64,000 nucleotides of DNA from Proteles cristata cristata (Eukaryota > Chordata > Mammalia > Carnivora > Hyaenidae). Both the position numbers and the translations under genes were made by a program. Position 1 is the first letter of the stretch; every line of letters begins with the position of its first letter. Of this stretch, positions 43,008-56,784 are shown in pieces. The notes beneath the pieces were generated by a model. That model saw only the letters and a program-made list of their open reading frames with translations, had not been told where the DNA came from and made no database searches. The stretch covers positions 434,001 through 498,000 of the forward strand of contig JAESUZ010001746.1 in NCBI GenBank assembly GCA_017311185.1, in the 5' to 3' direction.

Positions 43008-43719
43008 AGAGTCAATCTTTGACTACATTTTAGAAACTAAACACAGTGCTGAGGAACTGGTTATAGGTCACCAACTAATGACTTCTTGAGGGAAAACATG
43101 TGGGGAAAGAGAAGCAAGTAAGAGAAACACCTTTGACCAAGGAAGATGAATTTTTTTCTGAAAGGTTAGGTAACATCTGCTTGAGCACATGATTTAATTT
43201 CTCTTCTTTTTCTATATTTTTGGGCTTTAAGAGTAATCACACTTCAAGAACAAGACCACATGAAAATCATTGATGGGATTTGCTTATGAAAAACATTTTT
43301 CCATCACTTGATAAAACTTGTAGGGTTTGAAAATTTCCTCTCCCCCCCCTTTGATTACTTTGGCTGGTCATTTAAAAACGATGTAGGGGTATATTGATAT
43401 CCTTGGGATTAAGATGCTGTACAGTGTTCATTTGTAAGTGTTGAACGGGGTCTGAGATGCTGGTTTAAAGTTTTCCCACAGCTTTACATACTTACTGAGG
43501 CTGGAGTAGTGACAGCCTGGGTGATAAGGCACTTTTGTGCCTTTCCACACAAACTTTTCCACCGATATTTTAGTAATGTTGATTCCAAGTCATTCTTAGT
43601 ATTTTAGTTATATCTCTGTGGTATAGTTGCTATAGGTGTCTATATGAATTTAGGCATCATCAGTTGGCTAAGATGGAGCCATCATATAAATCTTAATAGG
43701 TAAATAATTTTAGAATACC

Positions 43720-43880
43720 ATCTAATGCTTTATAAGTAGATAAGAATACATGCATTCTTACAATTCTTACAGATAAGTAGGTTTACAGAAGGAGAAGAAA
43801 CTTGGTAATCATTCTACAAAAGGCAGCATTTCCTGTGGGAATATACCAGAGAATTAACCTTGGATTCTATTTCTAGTACA
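43720..43880 (-). repeat. MIR SINE relic, reverse
   Basis: aatgctttataagtagataa, then cttacagataagtaggttta and aaacttggtaatcattctac, follow reversed MIR, decayed. Confidence 0.4.
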
Positions 43881-44060
43881 CTAGTTTTTTTTTTTAAGTT
43901 AATAGTGTAATTCCTGAAGAATCAAGTATATTCTTAACGTTTTAAAAAAATTTCTTTACCTGCAGCTATAGAGCAGAAAAGGAAGAGCCTACATCACAGA
44001 ATCAACAACTCCTAATATTTATCTATATACTAATAGTATCCTAATGCTAACTATACAAAA

Positions 44061-44108
44061 GTATCTCTCTCTCTCACTCTCTGTCTCTCTCTCTCTCCCT
44101 TTCTCTCC
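44061..44108 (+). repeat. CT-rich microsatellite
   Basis: Imperfect (TC)n with actctctg interruptions. Confidence 0.9.
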
Positions 44109-45769
44109 CCACCCCTCTTTCCTGTCTCAGTCTAGGTCATATGTTTCAATAACAAAATAATTCAATTATCCAGGTGATTGAGTGTTCAGAAGTAGTACCC
44201 TGCCTAAAACAAGGTTACCTTTTTTATTTTTTTCTCCCTAAGGTAGAACCTGTCAGCAGATAATATGAGATCAGGATTAATAAAAAATATGCCTTTTAAG
44301 TCAACTCTGTGTGGACAAGATGAGGAGTTTAAATAACTTTCAGGTAAATATGTGGTTACAGTTCACCTTGGAGGGAGAAAAGAATATCAGGTTAAAAGTA
44401 AAGCATGTTTTGCTAATAATATGATGTGCAAATCAGGAAAGAATCTCCTAAGTAGTAGTAAAGTGTTACTGTTCTTCTCCAAAGTGGAGAATCCATGTTT
44501 CTATCATATAGGGAATCTGTAAGATAGTACACAAATGAGAAAAGGAAAATAAATGAGGAAGGTAGAAGCTTCTACCAATTTATCAGGGATCCCAAGCTGT
44601 CAAGTCAAAGGGGGTGTTCTTTAGTAACATGAACCAAAACGATGTTTAGTTGGGTAAAAACTAAGGCTTTGCATGATTAGGTGCATTTAATGTAATGGTG
44701 GTTACATTCTCCTTAATAGCATGAAAATAAACCAAAACTTATGAAATGAGAGCAAGAAAGGATATTTATCAGAACTTGATCTAGCCAGAGAATCAGCAAC
44801 CATTTCTTGCATTTGTCAGGGACTAAACAACAAGCAGGGAGATGGAAAGATTTACAGTAGAAAAATGGAAAGGTTTTTGTACACCCTGATATGAGATTGT
44901 TAGTACAGGGAGACCGGAGGTTGGGCTAACTAGAAGTGGGACATTCTGTGTGATCATTTAGGGAAGATAATTAGCTTTTTGTCATTGATCCTAAATGGGA
45001 GCCAGAAGGCAACATGTAGGGAAGCTATTAGTTATCAAGCAATCCCTTCCCATCCTGGGCCAAATGCTACAGAGGCTGTGGTTCAAACTGGTTGCTGCAG
45101 TTGTGGGTGTGTGTTCTATTTTTCCACATGGGACGGCCACTGCCAATTTGCATATTCAGTTTTTCATTCTAGAAGGACAGAAGCTGCCTCATAGTTCCAG
45201 GTAATAAGGATTTTGGTCACATTGCGTAGTGCTTCAACTCTGCTTTAGAGATGTGGCGATTGGTCCAAAGAAACATTCTTCATTCCAGTTGCATCAATCA
45301 TATCCCAACTCCCATAGACCTATTAGGTCTGGGAGGCTAACCCAGGAACCAGAGTTCTGTAGTAATACACTTGAACTAGAACAGAGAATAAGATTCAATG
45401 AGAAAAATAGAAGAATGTGAAGCTTGAATTTGGCAGCAATTCTACCTCTATAGCTCTGGCAGAGGCCAGTCTGAGAGATAAGACAGAGGCCCAGGGGCAG
45501 CAGAGGTTCGAAATCAGTAGAAAAATCATGTAAAAATGAGAAGTCCATGTCTTGGTGAAAAATAAAGCCAACCACTACTCCTGCTTTTCTTAAGATTTTG
45601 CAAAAAAAAACACTAGTTAATCCCTCTTGTTTGCCAAACTGTTTTTGTGCTTATCTCTGGTGGTCAAATGAATCTCGATTATTCCTTTAGTACTTTAATG
45701 AAGTCCCTGTTGTGTTGTAGTCACTGTAGCAATAGTACTGTTGTTCCTTGGTGTTTGACACTTCCACCC

Positions 45770-45965
45770 CCCATCTGCCTTGTAGAGGGGCAGTCACGTG
45801 ACTTGGACGGGGCAATGACATATGAGCAGAAGTGACATGTGTCCCTTCGGAGCTGAGACATTTAAATGCTGAAGCAATTATCTCATCTCTTCCTGTGCTC
45901 TCCCACTAAATATTGTGGAAGAAGCCTCATGTCACCTGAGTGACAGTGGGTAATGATCAGTAATG
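45770..45965 (+). repeat. Ancient repeat, LTR-like, family not assigned
   Basis: atgagcagaagtgacatgtg followed by tcggagctgagacatttaaa matches a mammalian repeat signature that recurs at about 61,495. The name is uncertain. Confidence 0.4.
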
Positions 45966-47514
45966 AAGCTAAAAGGTCACCAAACACTGGTAAGTGAAGA
46001 TAGATTCAAGTCTGGACTTTACCCTGGGGCCATTCAATATTCAGCAAATTATTTTTGAATCTATATTCTGGTCAAAACAATTGCTCATGATGATTCAAAG
46101 TGATTACATTCTTTTAAGCAGGGGGCGACATGTTCAGATGTGTGTGTGTGTATGAAGCAGTACACCGGCTGCCTTGTGCAAAGTAGATTAGAGAGAATTC
46201 ATGTAACTGAGATGCCAGACAGAGCTTATTCTCTGTGTGAGACAGAAAAATGGGCCATCCTTCCCTTAACTGCCCAACCATACACCACAATGAAAGTCTT
46301 CTGGGTTCTTGTAGCTGGGCGAGTTGAAGAGAAGGAGAACACACTCCCTACAACTCAGGAAGTTTATAAATTAAAAACATAGTTATGCCTTAGCCTGCTT
46401 ATAATTTCATTTTCATGACTCAGAATGCCTTCCATAAGCACATTCTGGCAAACCATAAAGCAAATAAATTGAAATTGAATAAAACCTATTGGACACTAGA
46501 ATTGTAACACCAGATTAAACACATTACCACAAAATGTAAATAGACAATTTTATATCTACAAGCACATTAAGCTGAAAGAAACTAACTGAATTTGGGTAAA
46601 TTAATCAATAAAACATGTTTTTGTAAACAGAGCTTGTTGGGCATGCTGAATATTCTTCCTCTTTAAAGCTCATGAAAATAATACCTCAGGAAAAATCTGT
46701 TCTCTACACATTTTCTTTATAAAATGCAGAAGAAATAATAAAAAGTGAGCATGTCTTCCTCCTCAGTCTGATATCTTGGAATATATAAATAAACCTCTTT
46801 GTGCATGAAACAAAAGTTGTAGAACCAAAGTAACTGATTTTACAGTGTTTTTTTTTCTTTCTTCATCTGTTTCTTTCTTTACATTTTAAAGAGCAAGATT
46901 GAGGGGAAGAGACATTTAGGAGAAGTAATTGTCTTCTACCAGCCAGCTTGCAAAAACTAAAACAAATAGCAATAATGTAAAAAAAGTTGTTTTTTGACAT
47001 TCTGATAAATGAAAGTTTAGATGAATAGGAATATATTAGAGGTGCGTGTCTGTCTGAGGCCCGTGAAAATTGCTGATTATAAAGGAGAGAGTTAATGATC
47101 TCTAATTGTGTTGTAATTTGAATGCAGTCTGATAGTGATGAAGAGAACAGATTTGTGTGTTAACATAAGAAATATTAGAGGAGTGGGCACTCAGTGCTTG
47201 GGATAATTAATTCTATCCCCCACTCCCTACAGACATATGCATGTGTAAAATGAATTTGATTCTAAAGAGTGCCCAAAGAACCAAAATTAGACTGAATAAG
47301 CTTGCTATCATATGGGAGCTTAAATTACTATGTTTGATGTTCTTTGTGACTATCTAATTTAGTTTCTATTGTGTTTGCTTTTATGTTCTAAGGTGTTTTT
47401 TTTTAATGGATTGAATAATGCATAAAAATCTGCAGAGCCGTGCAGAAAGTTTGGATGCAGTGCTGTTTAGAGCTTTTATTACACAGTAAATCCTGCTATT
47501 TCTCCGGAAGTATG

Positions 47515-47542
47515 TGTTGTTGTTGTTGTTGTTGTTGTTGTG
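47515..47542 (+). repeat. (TTG)n trinucleotide microsatellite
   Basis: About nine TTG units, followed by TG-rich sequence (about 47,570-47,605). Poly-Cys and poly-Thr/Gln ORFs on both strands come from it. Confidence 0.96.
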
Positions 47543-48165
47543 TAGAGCATGAGTATGTGCTCATGCATGTGCATGTGTGTGTGTGTGCGTGTGTGAATGT
47601 GTATGTTAATTTTACTCTTGATTTCAAGGAAAAAAAAAACAATTGATGTAACGAAGATATTTTGCAACTCATGTCAACCACCTTCGACTTAAACTAAAAA
47701 GAATCAGTTTGTGGGAATGGTAGTAACATATTATTTAAGAACAGTCCACCAAGAAATGGACAAAGGCATGTAAGCATCGTGCAAATCGTACAAAACAGTA
47801 GCAATTTCATCATTTTATTACTCACTATCTGCATTGCTTAGATCAGTGTTCAGCAAAATTACTGTATATGGATGGCTTCAGCAAACAGTAGAAACTCTCG
47901 CTTCACCACTGTAATTGTCATAACATTTCAGGGAGTTCTAAGAAATCAAACCAAACAAAAGTATACTTGCAAAAGGCCTTTAAGTGTCATTTGGTTTCCA
48001 TGCAAAGCACAGGAATCTATCTCTGCCTGTGCGTGTCCTTTGTTCTTCCTCATGTCAATAGTATGTTCAAATTTACAGAAAGACCAGAGTGCCTTTCGTA
48101 AGAGCACGAGTGGAAGATCACCCAGGAAAATCAAATAAAACCTACCTACTAAAACTTACAGAAGA

Positions 48166-48425
48166 GAGGAGGCTGGTGGCTGAGTCCCTTAAGCATCCAG
48201 CTTTGGCTCAGGTCATGATCTCTCCACTTCCAACTTCGAGCTCTGCATCAGGCTCTGGGCCGATAGCTTGGAGCCTGAAGCCTATTTCAGATTCTGTGTC
48301 TCCGTCTCTTTCTCTGCCCCTCCCCGCTTGCACTCTCTGTCTGTCTATTTCTCTATCTCTCTGTCTGTCTGTCTCTCTCTCTCTCTCTCACAAATAAACA
48401 TAAAAAAAAATACTAAAAAAAAAAA
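48166..48425 (+). mobile_element. CAN-SINE, plus strand, 20-bp target duplication
   Basis: The head is shortened (gaggctggtggctgagtccc) and the CT region is long (tctgtctgtc units). Flanks ctactaaaacttacagaaga (48,146-48,165) and ctattaaaacttacagaaga (48,426-48,445) differ at one base. Confidence 0.95.
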
Positions 48426-48445
48426 CTATTAAAACTTACAGAAGA

Positions 48446-50703
48446 AAAAACATATTCAAATTCATGTCAAACCAATGAACATACCTCAAACAGGAGGGTA
48501 CCCATATCCCCGTCAGGAGAGCCCCCAGTGTAGATCATAACTTCTGAGGAAAAAAAAGGTTTTCTCACAACTCAGAAAGCTCCACAGTCCAGTCAAAGTG
48601 CACTTTGAGACTCACAACTTGAGCCATTGTTCTTTAAGCCTTGTCTAGTCATGTGTCAAGGACAAGGTTATCTAAGGCTGGTGTATTTCATGTATCACAA
48701 TTATACTATATGCAATTTGACTAACAGATACAGCATAGGTCAGTGAGTTTAGGCATAACAGAAGGCTTTATTCATCATCCTGGCCTGTGCAGTTTCTGTA
48801 ATTCTCCTTGAAGTGTATATGTGTGCTCAGAACTAACACAGAACTTCAGAGGTACAATAAGGGTCACTTACCCTGTTTCTAGAAGCTCACAAGATCAAGT
48901 CTGAATGGTACACCACACTCCTAGAAATAGCTTTATCCATAAATAAGGGAACATTTTACCACCATCTGTTTTCCTTCCATACTTATATCTCAGTTCATTC
49001 TGAATTTGAAGAGGGAAAAATGGAGAATTATTTACTAGTCTCTGGTAAATGCCTGGGTAACACTAGGTGCTTTAAACAAAATCCTCAAGGTTAAGGTAGG
49101 TTAAATGTTAAAATATATTTCTCACTGGCAACATTCAAATGAAAACATTAATGGTCAGTGCTTGACTTTCTCCACCTGGTAATTCAGTAATTTGGCCTCC
49201 TCCTTTCTTCTAGCTCCAGTCTCCCAGAAAGCTGTGAAGTTCTCCATTTTGAACTGACAAGTGTGGAAAGAACCAGAGGACCAGGGAGGAGTTTCTGTGG
49301 TCCAGCCCTGGAAGCGATGCTTATTAACTAGGACTCAGTTGTGTGGTAATTTTAGCAAGCTGTTTGCCAAGGAAGAAGAAAAAAATATTTCAGTGAAGAG
49401 CTCTCAGCCTCTGCTTCAACTTTTCAAAATCCAACTTTGTGGAACACAGCCCTGCAAGGAGATTTTGTGGACCTTAACAAGATTCTTTCTGCAATCTTTC
49501 TCTTCATCTATGTTTCCTGTCCTCACAGACCCATTTTGCTCTATATACGTTTATTTTATAACATAATATGTGTCCTTGTACATAAAGAAGTACAATGAAA
49601 TATTTCCAGTTATCTAACAGGAATCATAGAACGTGTAAAATATCTACATATGTCATTTTATATTGATTTAGTATTATTTTTGTTTTAAAAGTTAATTATA
49701 TTATTTTATCTACATTTCAAATGAATCAGTGTTAATTTTATTTTTTTCTCATTCTATTTGTCATCTCCCCTTGATCATTGGTTACCATATATTCTGGTGG
49801 CTAGTGTTCGCTTCCCCAGTATAGACTGAACTATTTAATATTACTCCATGATTTCATTAAACATCATTTCTATAAATTATGAGCCTATAATTACAATGAG
49901 TTCACTGCCATTTGTTACACCTAAGTGGAATGCATAAACCTAGACATTTAGTTTATCATTTTTCCATCCTTCCTAAGTGTTTCTTCCCCGTCCCATACGT
50001 TATACACCATTTGTTAAAGGGAGTAACCATGGATTTACCTTTGGGAATGAATTATATGAAAATGGAGCCCCTTGAAGTTGAGCAAGGTGAGAGACATGCA
50101 TTGCAACAAATACGGTAGCTTAAATAAAATTGTTAATGTGTCTTTACTATAATAGTCAGAAGTCCAGGCTTGCATGGCTAACCTGCTAGAAAATATACTC
50201 CATCCTTTTGTCCATTGATATTTATGGCATTGGCCTCAGCTGCAGGGCCAAATATTGACATTTTTTTTCTGTATAATCTCTATTCCATGTTACTGAAGAC
50301 ATACAGGACACTTCATCTAAGAAGAAAATGATGGTATTGACATGAGAAGCTTATTTCCCACTATATCACGCCACCCTTTGCTTTCACCTCAGGGTCATTT
50401 CAACTTTATTAATTAGCAAACCCAAACCAATGAGCTGTATAAAATATGTGCCAAGCTATATTAACCCAGAGAGTCATAGCATGTACAAAATAACACGTCA
50501 GTTCATATTATGTCCCAAAATGTCCTACATGCCCCAAAGTGTGCCCAGATGAATATTTTTGTCACCTGTGAGAATTAAACCTCTATCCATTGCCTTCTTT
50601 CGGGGACCCAAAGAATGGAAGGCATTTATTTAGATAGATGTAGAACTATATGAGATAAACTGTGGCTGAGCAGCCCTGTTGCAGATCATACAGGATATAT
50701 CAT
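48446..50703. other. Mostly unassigned sequence
   Basis: No SINE or L1 was recognised, apart from a weak MIR and a possible old repeat at about 50,115-50,260 (gtccaggcttgcatggctaa; ctcagctgcagggccaaat). A 101-codon ORF at 49,261-49,566 is unsupported. Confidence 0.35.
49028..49115 (-). repeat. Possible MIR fragment, reverse
   Basis: cactaggtgctttaaacaaa followed by atcctcaaggttaaggtagg resembles reversed MIR. Weak. Confidence 0.3.
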
Positions 50704-50910
50704 TTTTTATTAAAGTTTATTTCTTTGACAGAGACAGAGGGAGCACAAGTAGAATAGGGGCAGAGAGAGAAGGAGAGAGAGAATCCCAAGCAGGCTCCAC
50801 GCTATCAGCACAGAGCCCACTGAGGGGCTTTATCTCACAAACCATGAGATTATGACCTGAGCAGAAATTAAGGGTCAGAAGCTCAACCTACTGAGCCACT
50901 CAGGTGCCCA
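50704..50910 (-). mobile_element. CAN-SINE, minus strand
   Basis: ttttttattaaagtttattt, then tatcagcacagagcccac, aaaccatgagattatgacct and ctgagccactcaggtgccc. A diverged older copy. Confidence 0.93.
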
Positions 50911-52074
50911 GAAATTATCATGTTTTTCATGGTATAAGTCTAAGATTATTTGTTTTGTATTTAAATTAGAATAAACCCTTAGCAGTAATGAGTTTAAAAT
51001 GCACGTATGATAGAAACATTGGTGAGACTGATATAACTTGCCAAACTTGAAGGCTGTAGTGTTGTCACTAACCATGTGAACACAGATGCATTGATATCTT
51101 AAAAAAAATAAAGAAAAAATGGGAGAAATGTGCTCTGTGTCATGGCAGGATGTCCTGAAAAAAAAGATGCTTCCAGAAACCCCATGATTATATGCAGAAG
51201 ACAGAACTTTTACTCCAAACAAAGATAATACTAGCTATGTACAATGTACTAGCTATGTACAGGAGACCCAACAGAAGGCACAATTTTCCCCAGACACCTC
51301 ATTATAAACAGTGGACAGTATTCACCTCTCGGTTTCACAAAGATCATTACCATCATCAGACCCCCAGGGAACTCTCCTCTCCATGGGGAATGGCTCCTAT
51401 TTCTTAGAAACTACTGAGAAAACTAAGAGACAGAGAAAAAAAGGGAGAGTAAGATACAATTAAACTCCTGTAAACTCTTTTGTTTATAAGAACCTAGGTT
51501 CCTGACTTTGATGTTGCTGCTAAAATAGCTCTGGGGAAAAATTTCCTGAAATAATAAAAAATGATCAATTTAGGTTTTAAATTTTGTGACTCATAATAAA
51601 GCTTTTTCCTCCTCTCTCTTCCACTATTTTTTATAATGAAGGTATAAAACATATTAATTCTTTATCACAAATAATGACTCCATGAGATTATATTTGAGTT
51701 TAGGGATTTCAAAGTCATTTTATAAGAATTAGTTTCATTGCTACACATTTTGTCTGGAATGTCTAAGCAATATCATTAAAAGCCCAGTTTAATTGCTTTG
51801 AAAAAAAAATGTTTGACATGATACTCAATCTTTCAAAGATCACATTTCAGCCTTTGTACATCAGCTCCTAAAATGACTCACGTCTTTCTCTTTCTTTGAA
51901 TTTCTTATCCTGGAATTCAAAAGCATTGAAACTTAAACTCTTTAGAATCTACTGTGTAGTAGATGATTAACTATACATTCATGGAAATATATCAAATATC
52001 TCATCAGAATCAAATGTAGTCTTGAATATACAGAAAAATATATATGAACCTTATCAACCACATGTTCCAAACTT
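50911..52074. other. AT-rich sequence with a small tandem duplication
   Basis: No repeat family was recognised. An 18-bp unit (tactagctatgtacaatg) occurs about 1.8 times at 51,229-51,261. Confidence 0.4.
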
Positions 52075-52240
52075 AATGTGGAAGACAGAAAAAGAAAACA
52101 AAAACTGACAAAAACATAATTCCAGATTGTCCTAGAATTATGACAGAGATAAAGGACGCTGAGCACCAAAGAAGGCTTCAGAGAAGTGATTTTGAAATGA
52201 GTCTTAAAGAATGATGAGACGGTGGTCAAGCGAGATAAAA
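52075..52240 (-). repeat. Possible L2 relic, reverse
   Basis: aagaaggcttcagagaagtg, then attttgaaatgagtcttaaa, resembles reversed L2. Weak. Confidence 0.35.
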
Positions 52241-52991
52241 GCCACTGTATTATGTTGAATTGTTACCCCAAATCTTATAATACAAATATTATTTTTACCT
52301 TCCTCAATTTTTCCATTCAGGTTATACAGGGTACATAGAAATAATAAAACATAGGGGAAAGATTCCAGGATGCTGTGAGTTTAGAATGAGAAGTATAAGA
52401 CTTGAGGGAGAGATCACTGAATAGTATTTTGTTCACCAATTGACTTTTTTAATTTTTAGAAAAGTCAGATGCAACTTCTCCATGACTATGGATGGATCAT
52501 TGGAAATGGTAGAAGGTGATAGAACACTGATTATACTACAGATCCCCTGTACTCAGGCTATATACCTGCTAAGTCATCTGTCTGGAAGAAGTGTCCAAAG
52601 GGTCTCGGTCATGTCAGGTGACATTGGAAATGAGAGAAAGCATGACATGTATAAGATGTCATAAACTTTTTGTAAGAGCTCTCCCTTCAGTTTATATATT
52701 ACTTTGTTGGTATTCCTTTGTATTGACTTCTCTAATATCAAAATAATATAAACTAGGGGAAAGTAAAATACACATTACTTGTATTCGTCATCAGTACATA
52801 AAAAAGAATAAAACAATAAACTGAAACAGTTCACAGACTATAAAATAGGGAGTTAATAATTGCTATTTTTAACGTAGAGGAAAAGAAATATTTATTCACA
52901 AAAAAATGTGAAAATATGCTACCATGGTGAAAAATCAAGGAAAACTTGAATGGAACTATTACAAAAGCTAATAAAAGAGAGTTACTTTGGT
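52241..52991. other. AT-rich sequence without recognisable features
   Basis: A 74-codon ORF at 52,440-52,664 is unsupported. Confidence 0.35.
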
Positions 52992-53210
52992 TTTTCAATT
53001 TTGTTAATGTTTATTTAATTTTGAGAGACAGACACAGAGCATGAGAAGGGAAGGGGCAGAGAGAGGGAGACAGAATCCGAAGCAGTCTCTAGGCTCTGAG
53101 CTGTCAGCACAGAGCTGTCAGCACAGATGTGTGGCTCGAACCCACAAACTGTGAGATCATGACCTGATCCGAAGTTGGACACTTAACTGACTGAGTCACC
53201 CAGGTGCCCC
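52992..53210 (-). mobile_element. CAN-SINE, minus strand, 20-bp target duplication, internal repeat
   Basis: Reversed copy ending gagtcacccaggtgcccc. Flanks taaaagagagttactttggt (52,972) and taaaagagaattactttggt (53,211) differ at one base. The body carries a local duplication of gagctgtcagcacag at about 53,098-53,127. Confidence 0.96.
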
Positions 53211-53230
53211 TAAAAGAGAATTACTTTGGT

Positions 53231-53689
53231 GGTGCTTTTATTTGCCTTATCAGTGCATTTAAACCAAATTGTTAAAAACATAGGTTATACCCAGGAATTT
53301 CTCAAAACCTAATTTATAGTAAAAGCAGAATTGTTAACAAAAATTGAATATAGAAGGTGAATTCTATACTATTCTCTTCTTAATAAAGAGAAAACAGTAT
53401 TTGCATGACACTTTGCCTAGGCAGGAAAGTGTCATCATTTTGAAAAAAATTCCACCTTATTTATAGAAGCCTAGAATATGAGCAAAACAGTGGCCTGAGC
53501 AAATATCTGATCATGAGGCATTGTAAAATCCAGAAGGAATCTTGTTAAAATGCCTGTAGATTCCATTCAATTTTGCTAGATTGTGAGCAAAATACTAAGG
53601 GAGAGAGATTTTACTATATGTCCTGTAAGGTAAAATAAAACTTTTTGGTAACTTTTATAATGCAGCACATGATGTTTCTTTTTTACAAG
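53231..53689. other. Unassigned sequence
   Basis: No feature was recognised. Confidence 0.35.
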
Positions 53690-53701
53690 TGATATCTAAA
53701 A

Positions 53702-53918
53702 GGGGTGCCTGGGTGGTTCAGTCGGTTAAGCTTCCAACTCCGACTCAGGTCATGATCTCACAGTTCATAGATTCGAGCTCCACATCGGGCTCTGTGCTGA
53801 CAGCTCAGAGCCTGGAGCCTGTTTCAGATTCTGTGTCTCCTTCGCTCTCTGACCCTCCCTCATGCTGTCTCTTCCTCTCTCTCTCAGCAATAAATAAAAC
53901 ATTAAAAACGTTTTAAGA
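53702..53918 (+). mobile_element. CAN-SINE, plus strand
   Basis: ggggtgcctgggtggttcag, with a well-preserved body and aataaataaaacatt tail. Weak flanks tgatatctaaaa and tgaaatctaatg. Confidence 0.95.
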
Positions 53919-53930
53919 ATGAAATCTAAT

Positions 53931-55133
53931 GAATGACAATGAAATGATGTTAACTTGAGTCATGGTAAAAGTAGGAATGTGATGGGTATTATATTATGTG
54001 AACTAAAAGAATTATAATTTGTTTATTTATTCTTTCATAGATATGGAATATGTGAATGTGTATATTACATATATATGTATATATATATATATAATGCTCT
54101 GAATTTTTAATATGGCAAGAGTATAGAACAATTATTTACATTGGATCATCAAAGGAAATTAAGCAATGAGTGATGTAATAAATTAACAATTTTCCCCAAA
54201 TTAGGAATAATAAAATATTTGTATGACCTTTATATGAAAATGTTTCGAGATAACTTATAGAGACTGAGAATGAATTCCAACTCACAAGCCCAAGTGAAAA
54301 GCAATATGAAGGTTAAAATGGTTCGCTTTTCAATATTAGATCATGATTTTTTATAAACCGAATCTTATCAATTATTGATGAAAATTAAAGAGTTCCTAAG
54401 ATCTCAAGTTACTTGAGTGCTATGAATATCTTCTCAATAAAAAAATTGCCCATGTTATTTATGTGAATTTAAATATACTTCCATATAAATAATTTATCCC
54501 CAAAATACAACTGAACTACTGCTTTGGTTTGGTTTGTTTCATGTGGAAATAAAACTTTAGAAATGTTCATAAAATATTGTACTACCAAAAAATGCAGCAT
54601 TATAATTTCTCCTCTTCACCTTTTCCTTTACTATCATTGCTGCATATTTCTTGACTATTTTATCAGTTAAATGATGTCATTTATTGAAAACTAGAAGAAT
54701 ATTGGGCAGTTATTAACTTTTTTAACCTCTCTAGGTCATTTTGCAGACATCACCTTCCAGCCTATTTGTTTCTGCATACTCTACATATTTAATACCTATG
54801 AATTTGCTTTTCATAATATTTGTTCATTCATCCACATCATTAATAATGTTATTAAGTGAGGACAAACCCATCACCTGTGCTCCCTTCCACCTTGAAATAT
54901 TTTGCTGATGTAGAGGTTGTATCTGATTAAATTCTTTTTAATTCTTCAAAGATTATAGATGTGGAATTAGCTTTTCAGGAATGGAAATCTTTAGTCCGTA
55001 TTTAAAAAAACTGGATTAATGTACAGTAGGGATATAGAGTCCAAGATAGTATCTGGAAGAAGCAGGTTTGTCTCCCGAACGGACACATTGCAGAAAGGTT
55101 TTTTGAGATAAGGGAGAAAAAGGAAAAAGAAGA
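53931..55133. other. AT-rich sequence
   Basis: It includes a TA-rich microsatellite at about 54,060-54,093. The 54,730-54,960 part (ctctaggtcattttgcagac; catcattaataatg) is reminiscent of an old CR1/L3-like repeat, but too weak to call. Confidence 0.35.
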
Positions 55134-55372
55134 TGTGCCTGGGTGGTTCAGTCCATTAAATGTTCAACTTTAGGTTTTTGGCTCAGGTCATGATCTTACA
55201 GCTTTGTGAGTTTGAGCCCCTCACTGACCTCTGTGCTGGCAGTGCGGAGTCTACTTGGGATTCTCTCTCTATTCCTCTCTCTGCTCCTCTCCCACTTCTC
55301 TGCTGTCTCTGTCTCTCTCAAAATAAATCAGTACATCAAAAAATATATGTTATTTAAAAAATATATTTTAAA
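55134..55372 (+). mobile_element. CAN-SINE, plus strand, diverged
   Basis: tgtgcctgggtggttcagtc, then caggtcatgatcttacagc and ctgtgctggcagtgcggagt, followed by an extended A/T-rich tail. Confidence 0.92.
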
Positions 55373-55379
55373 AAAGCCA

Positions 55380-56780
55380 AGCTGAAGAAGATAGAGGTGA
55401 GAAAAAGACAACTTTGTCTCTGCCGTTTTGTTAAGGACCAATTCTGAAATACGTTTAGCTTTCTAAGCTCTAGGCCTATGATTTTGTTTGGATTTGCTTA
55501 AATTGATAACATTTCAGCTTCCATTCAAATATTCTTTTGGAAAACCCCTTAGTTATGAAGGATGTGTTGAGATTTTTCATCTATGAAATCTATTTTCCTG
55601 TTATTGAAGTCAATACATACATTTAAAACAATAATAGTTTCTCTTTGTTTTTCTTTTCTCCTTGAAGTGGGTCTATTTAAAATTGGTTAGTCACACGCTA
55701 TTCATACTAATAGTGTAATAGAAACAGATTCAGGGGATTTTATTTTTTCTGTATTTAAATTAAACTGTGGACAGAGAAGTTTGGTATTTATTCTTAGAGA
55801 ATATGACAAGCTTCATAAAATGCAGTCTATTTCAATAAACACATTATCCTCAAGAAAAAAGAACAGGAAGGGATAGTACACACAGGCACAAACTTGAAGA
55901 GATCACCTTACTTCTCTTTCTAGCATCTTCTTGTCTAAAAAGTATACTATTTAGGAGAACCAATTTTCATATATTCTTTGATTAAATTATCCTCCAGTTT
56001 TAATAGCCATTTTCCAAGCATGCAAAATTAAAAAAACAAACAAAGGAGTAATAGTAGATATAGAACTCAGAACAAGTCAACTTCATAGCAACTGAGAAAC
56101 TGTAATACCTAATGACAGACACCAGCACTTAACTGAAAATTGAAAAAAAGGAACTGTAATTTAAAAAAAAAAAGAAGAGTAGGAATATTCATGTGAGTAT
56201 ATATGCATCTTTAAGTTTTTATAAAAATGTTTAAATTGAAGAATTTGGTTAGCAATTTATTGGTTCAAATATGCTATGCTTGCCTTTCTTCTTTCAACAT
56301 TTTATTCCAGCTATAATCTTTATAATTAAAGTCTAATTTTCCATATCAACTTGCCATTTTTCTGCCAAAAGGGTATGTTCCCCCTTTTTTACATAATTTT
56401 CTGTTAGATTTTCCTAGATAAATAGTAGGAAAAAATATCTTGGAAAATCAAGATTGAGATACATCTGAGGGATTTTTAGTGACTTAATCAATGATCTAGC
56501 ATTTTAACCTAACTTTTCATTGAAAAACTCTACTCAGAATGTATTTTAATACATACAGAGAGGAGTTTCATTTGCTACCAAAAGGTTAACTAAGTTAAAT
56601 TATGTATTGTAGTCCCTAGACACAATATTAATTTGTTTTCAGAGGGCATGGATAATAAGATGATAGTAGAAAGTAAATAGAATTATAAAGATAATACAAA
56701 AATAAGGAAGAAAGGAAAAAAGATAAAAAATTAGATAAGAAATAGAGAAAACATCTAGCAAGATGGTAGATTTTACTCCA
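55380..56780. other. AT-rich sequence without recognisable features
   Basis: No repeat family or supported ORF was recognised. Confidence 0.35.
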
Positions 56781-56784
56781 ATCA

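Larger units (their letters stand above)
43008..48165. other. Second long SINE-free interval
   Basis: 5.2 kb without a CAN-SINE. It contains a MIR relic, microsatellites and one unassigned old repeat (listed separately). ORFs at 45.0-45.8 kb and 46.1-46.4 kb overlap one another on different strands or frames and match nothing known to me. Confidence 0.4.

Noticed and set aside
47440..47681. ORFs with runs of Cys, Thr or Gln
   Set aside because: Generated by the TTG and TG microsatellites.
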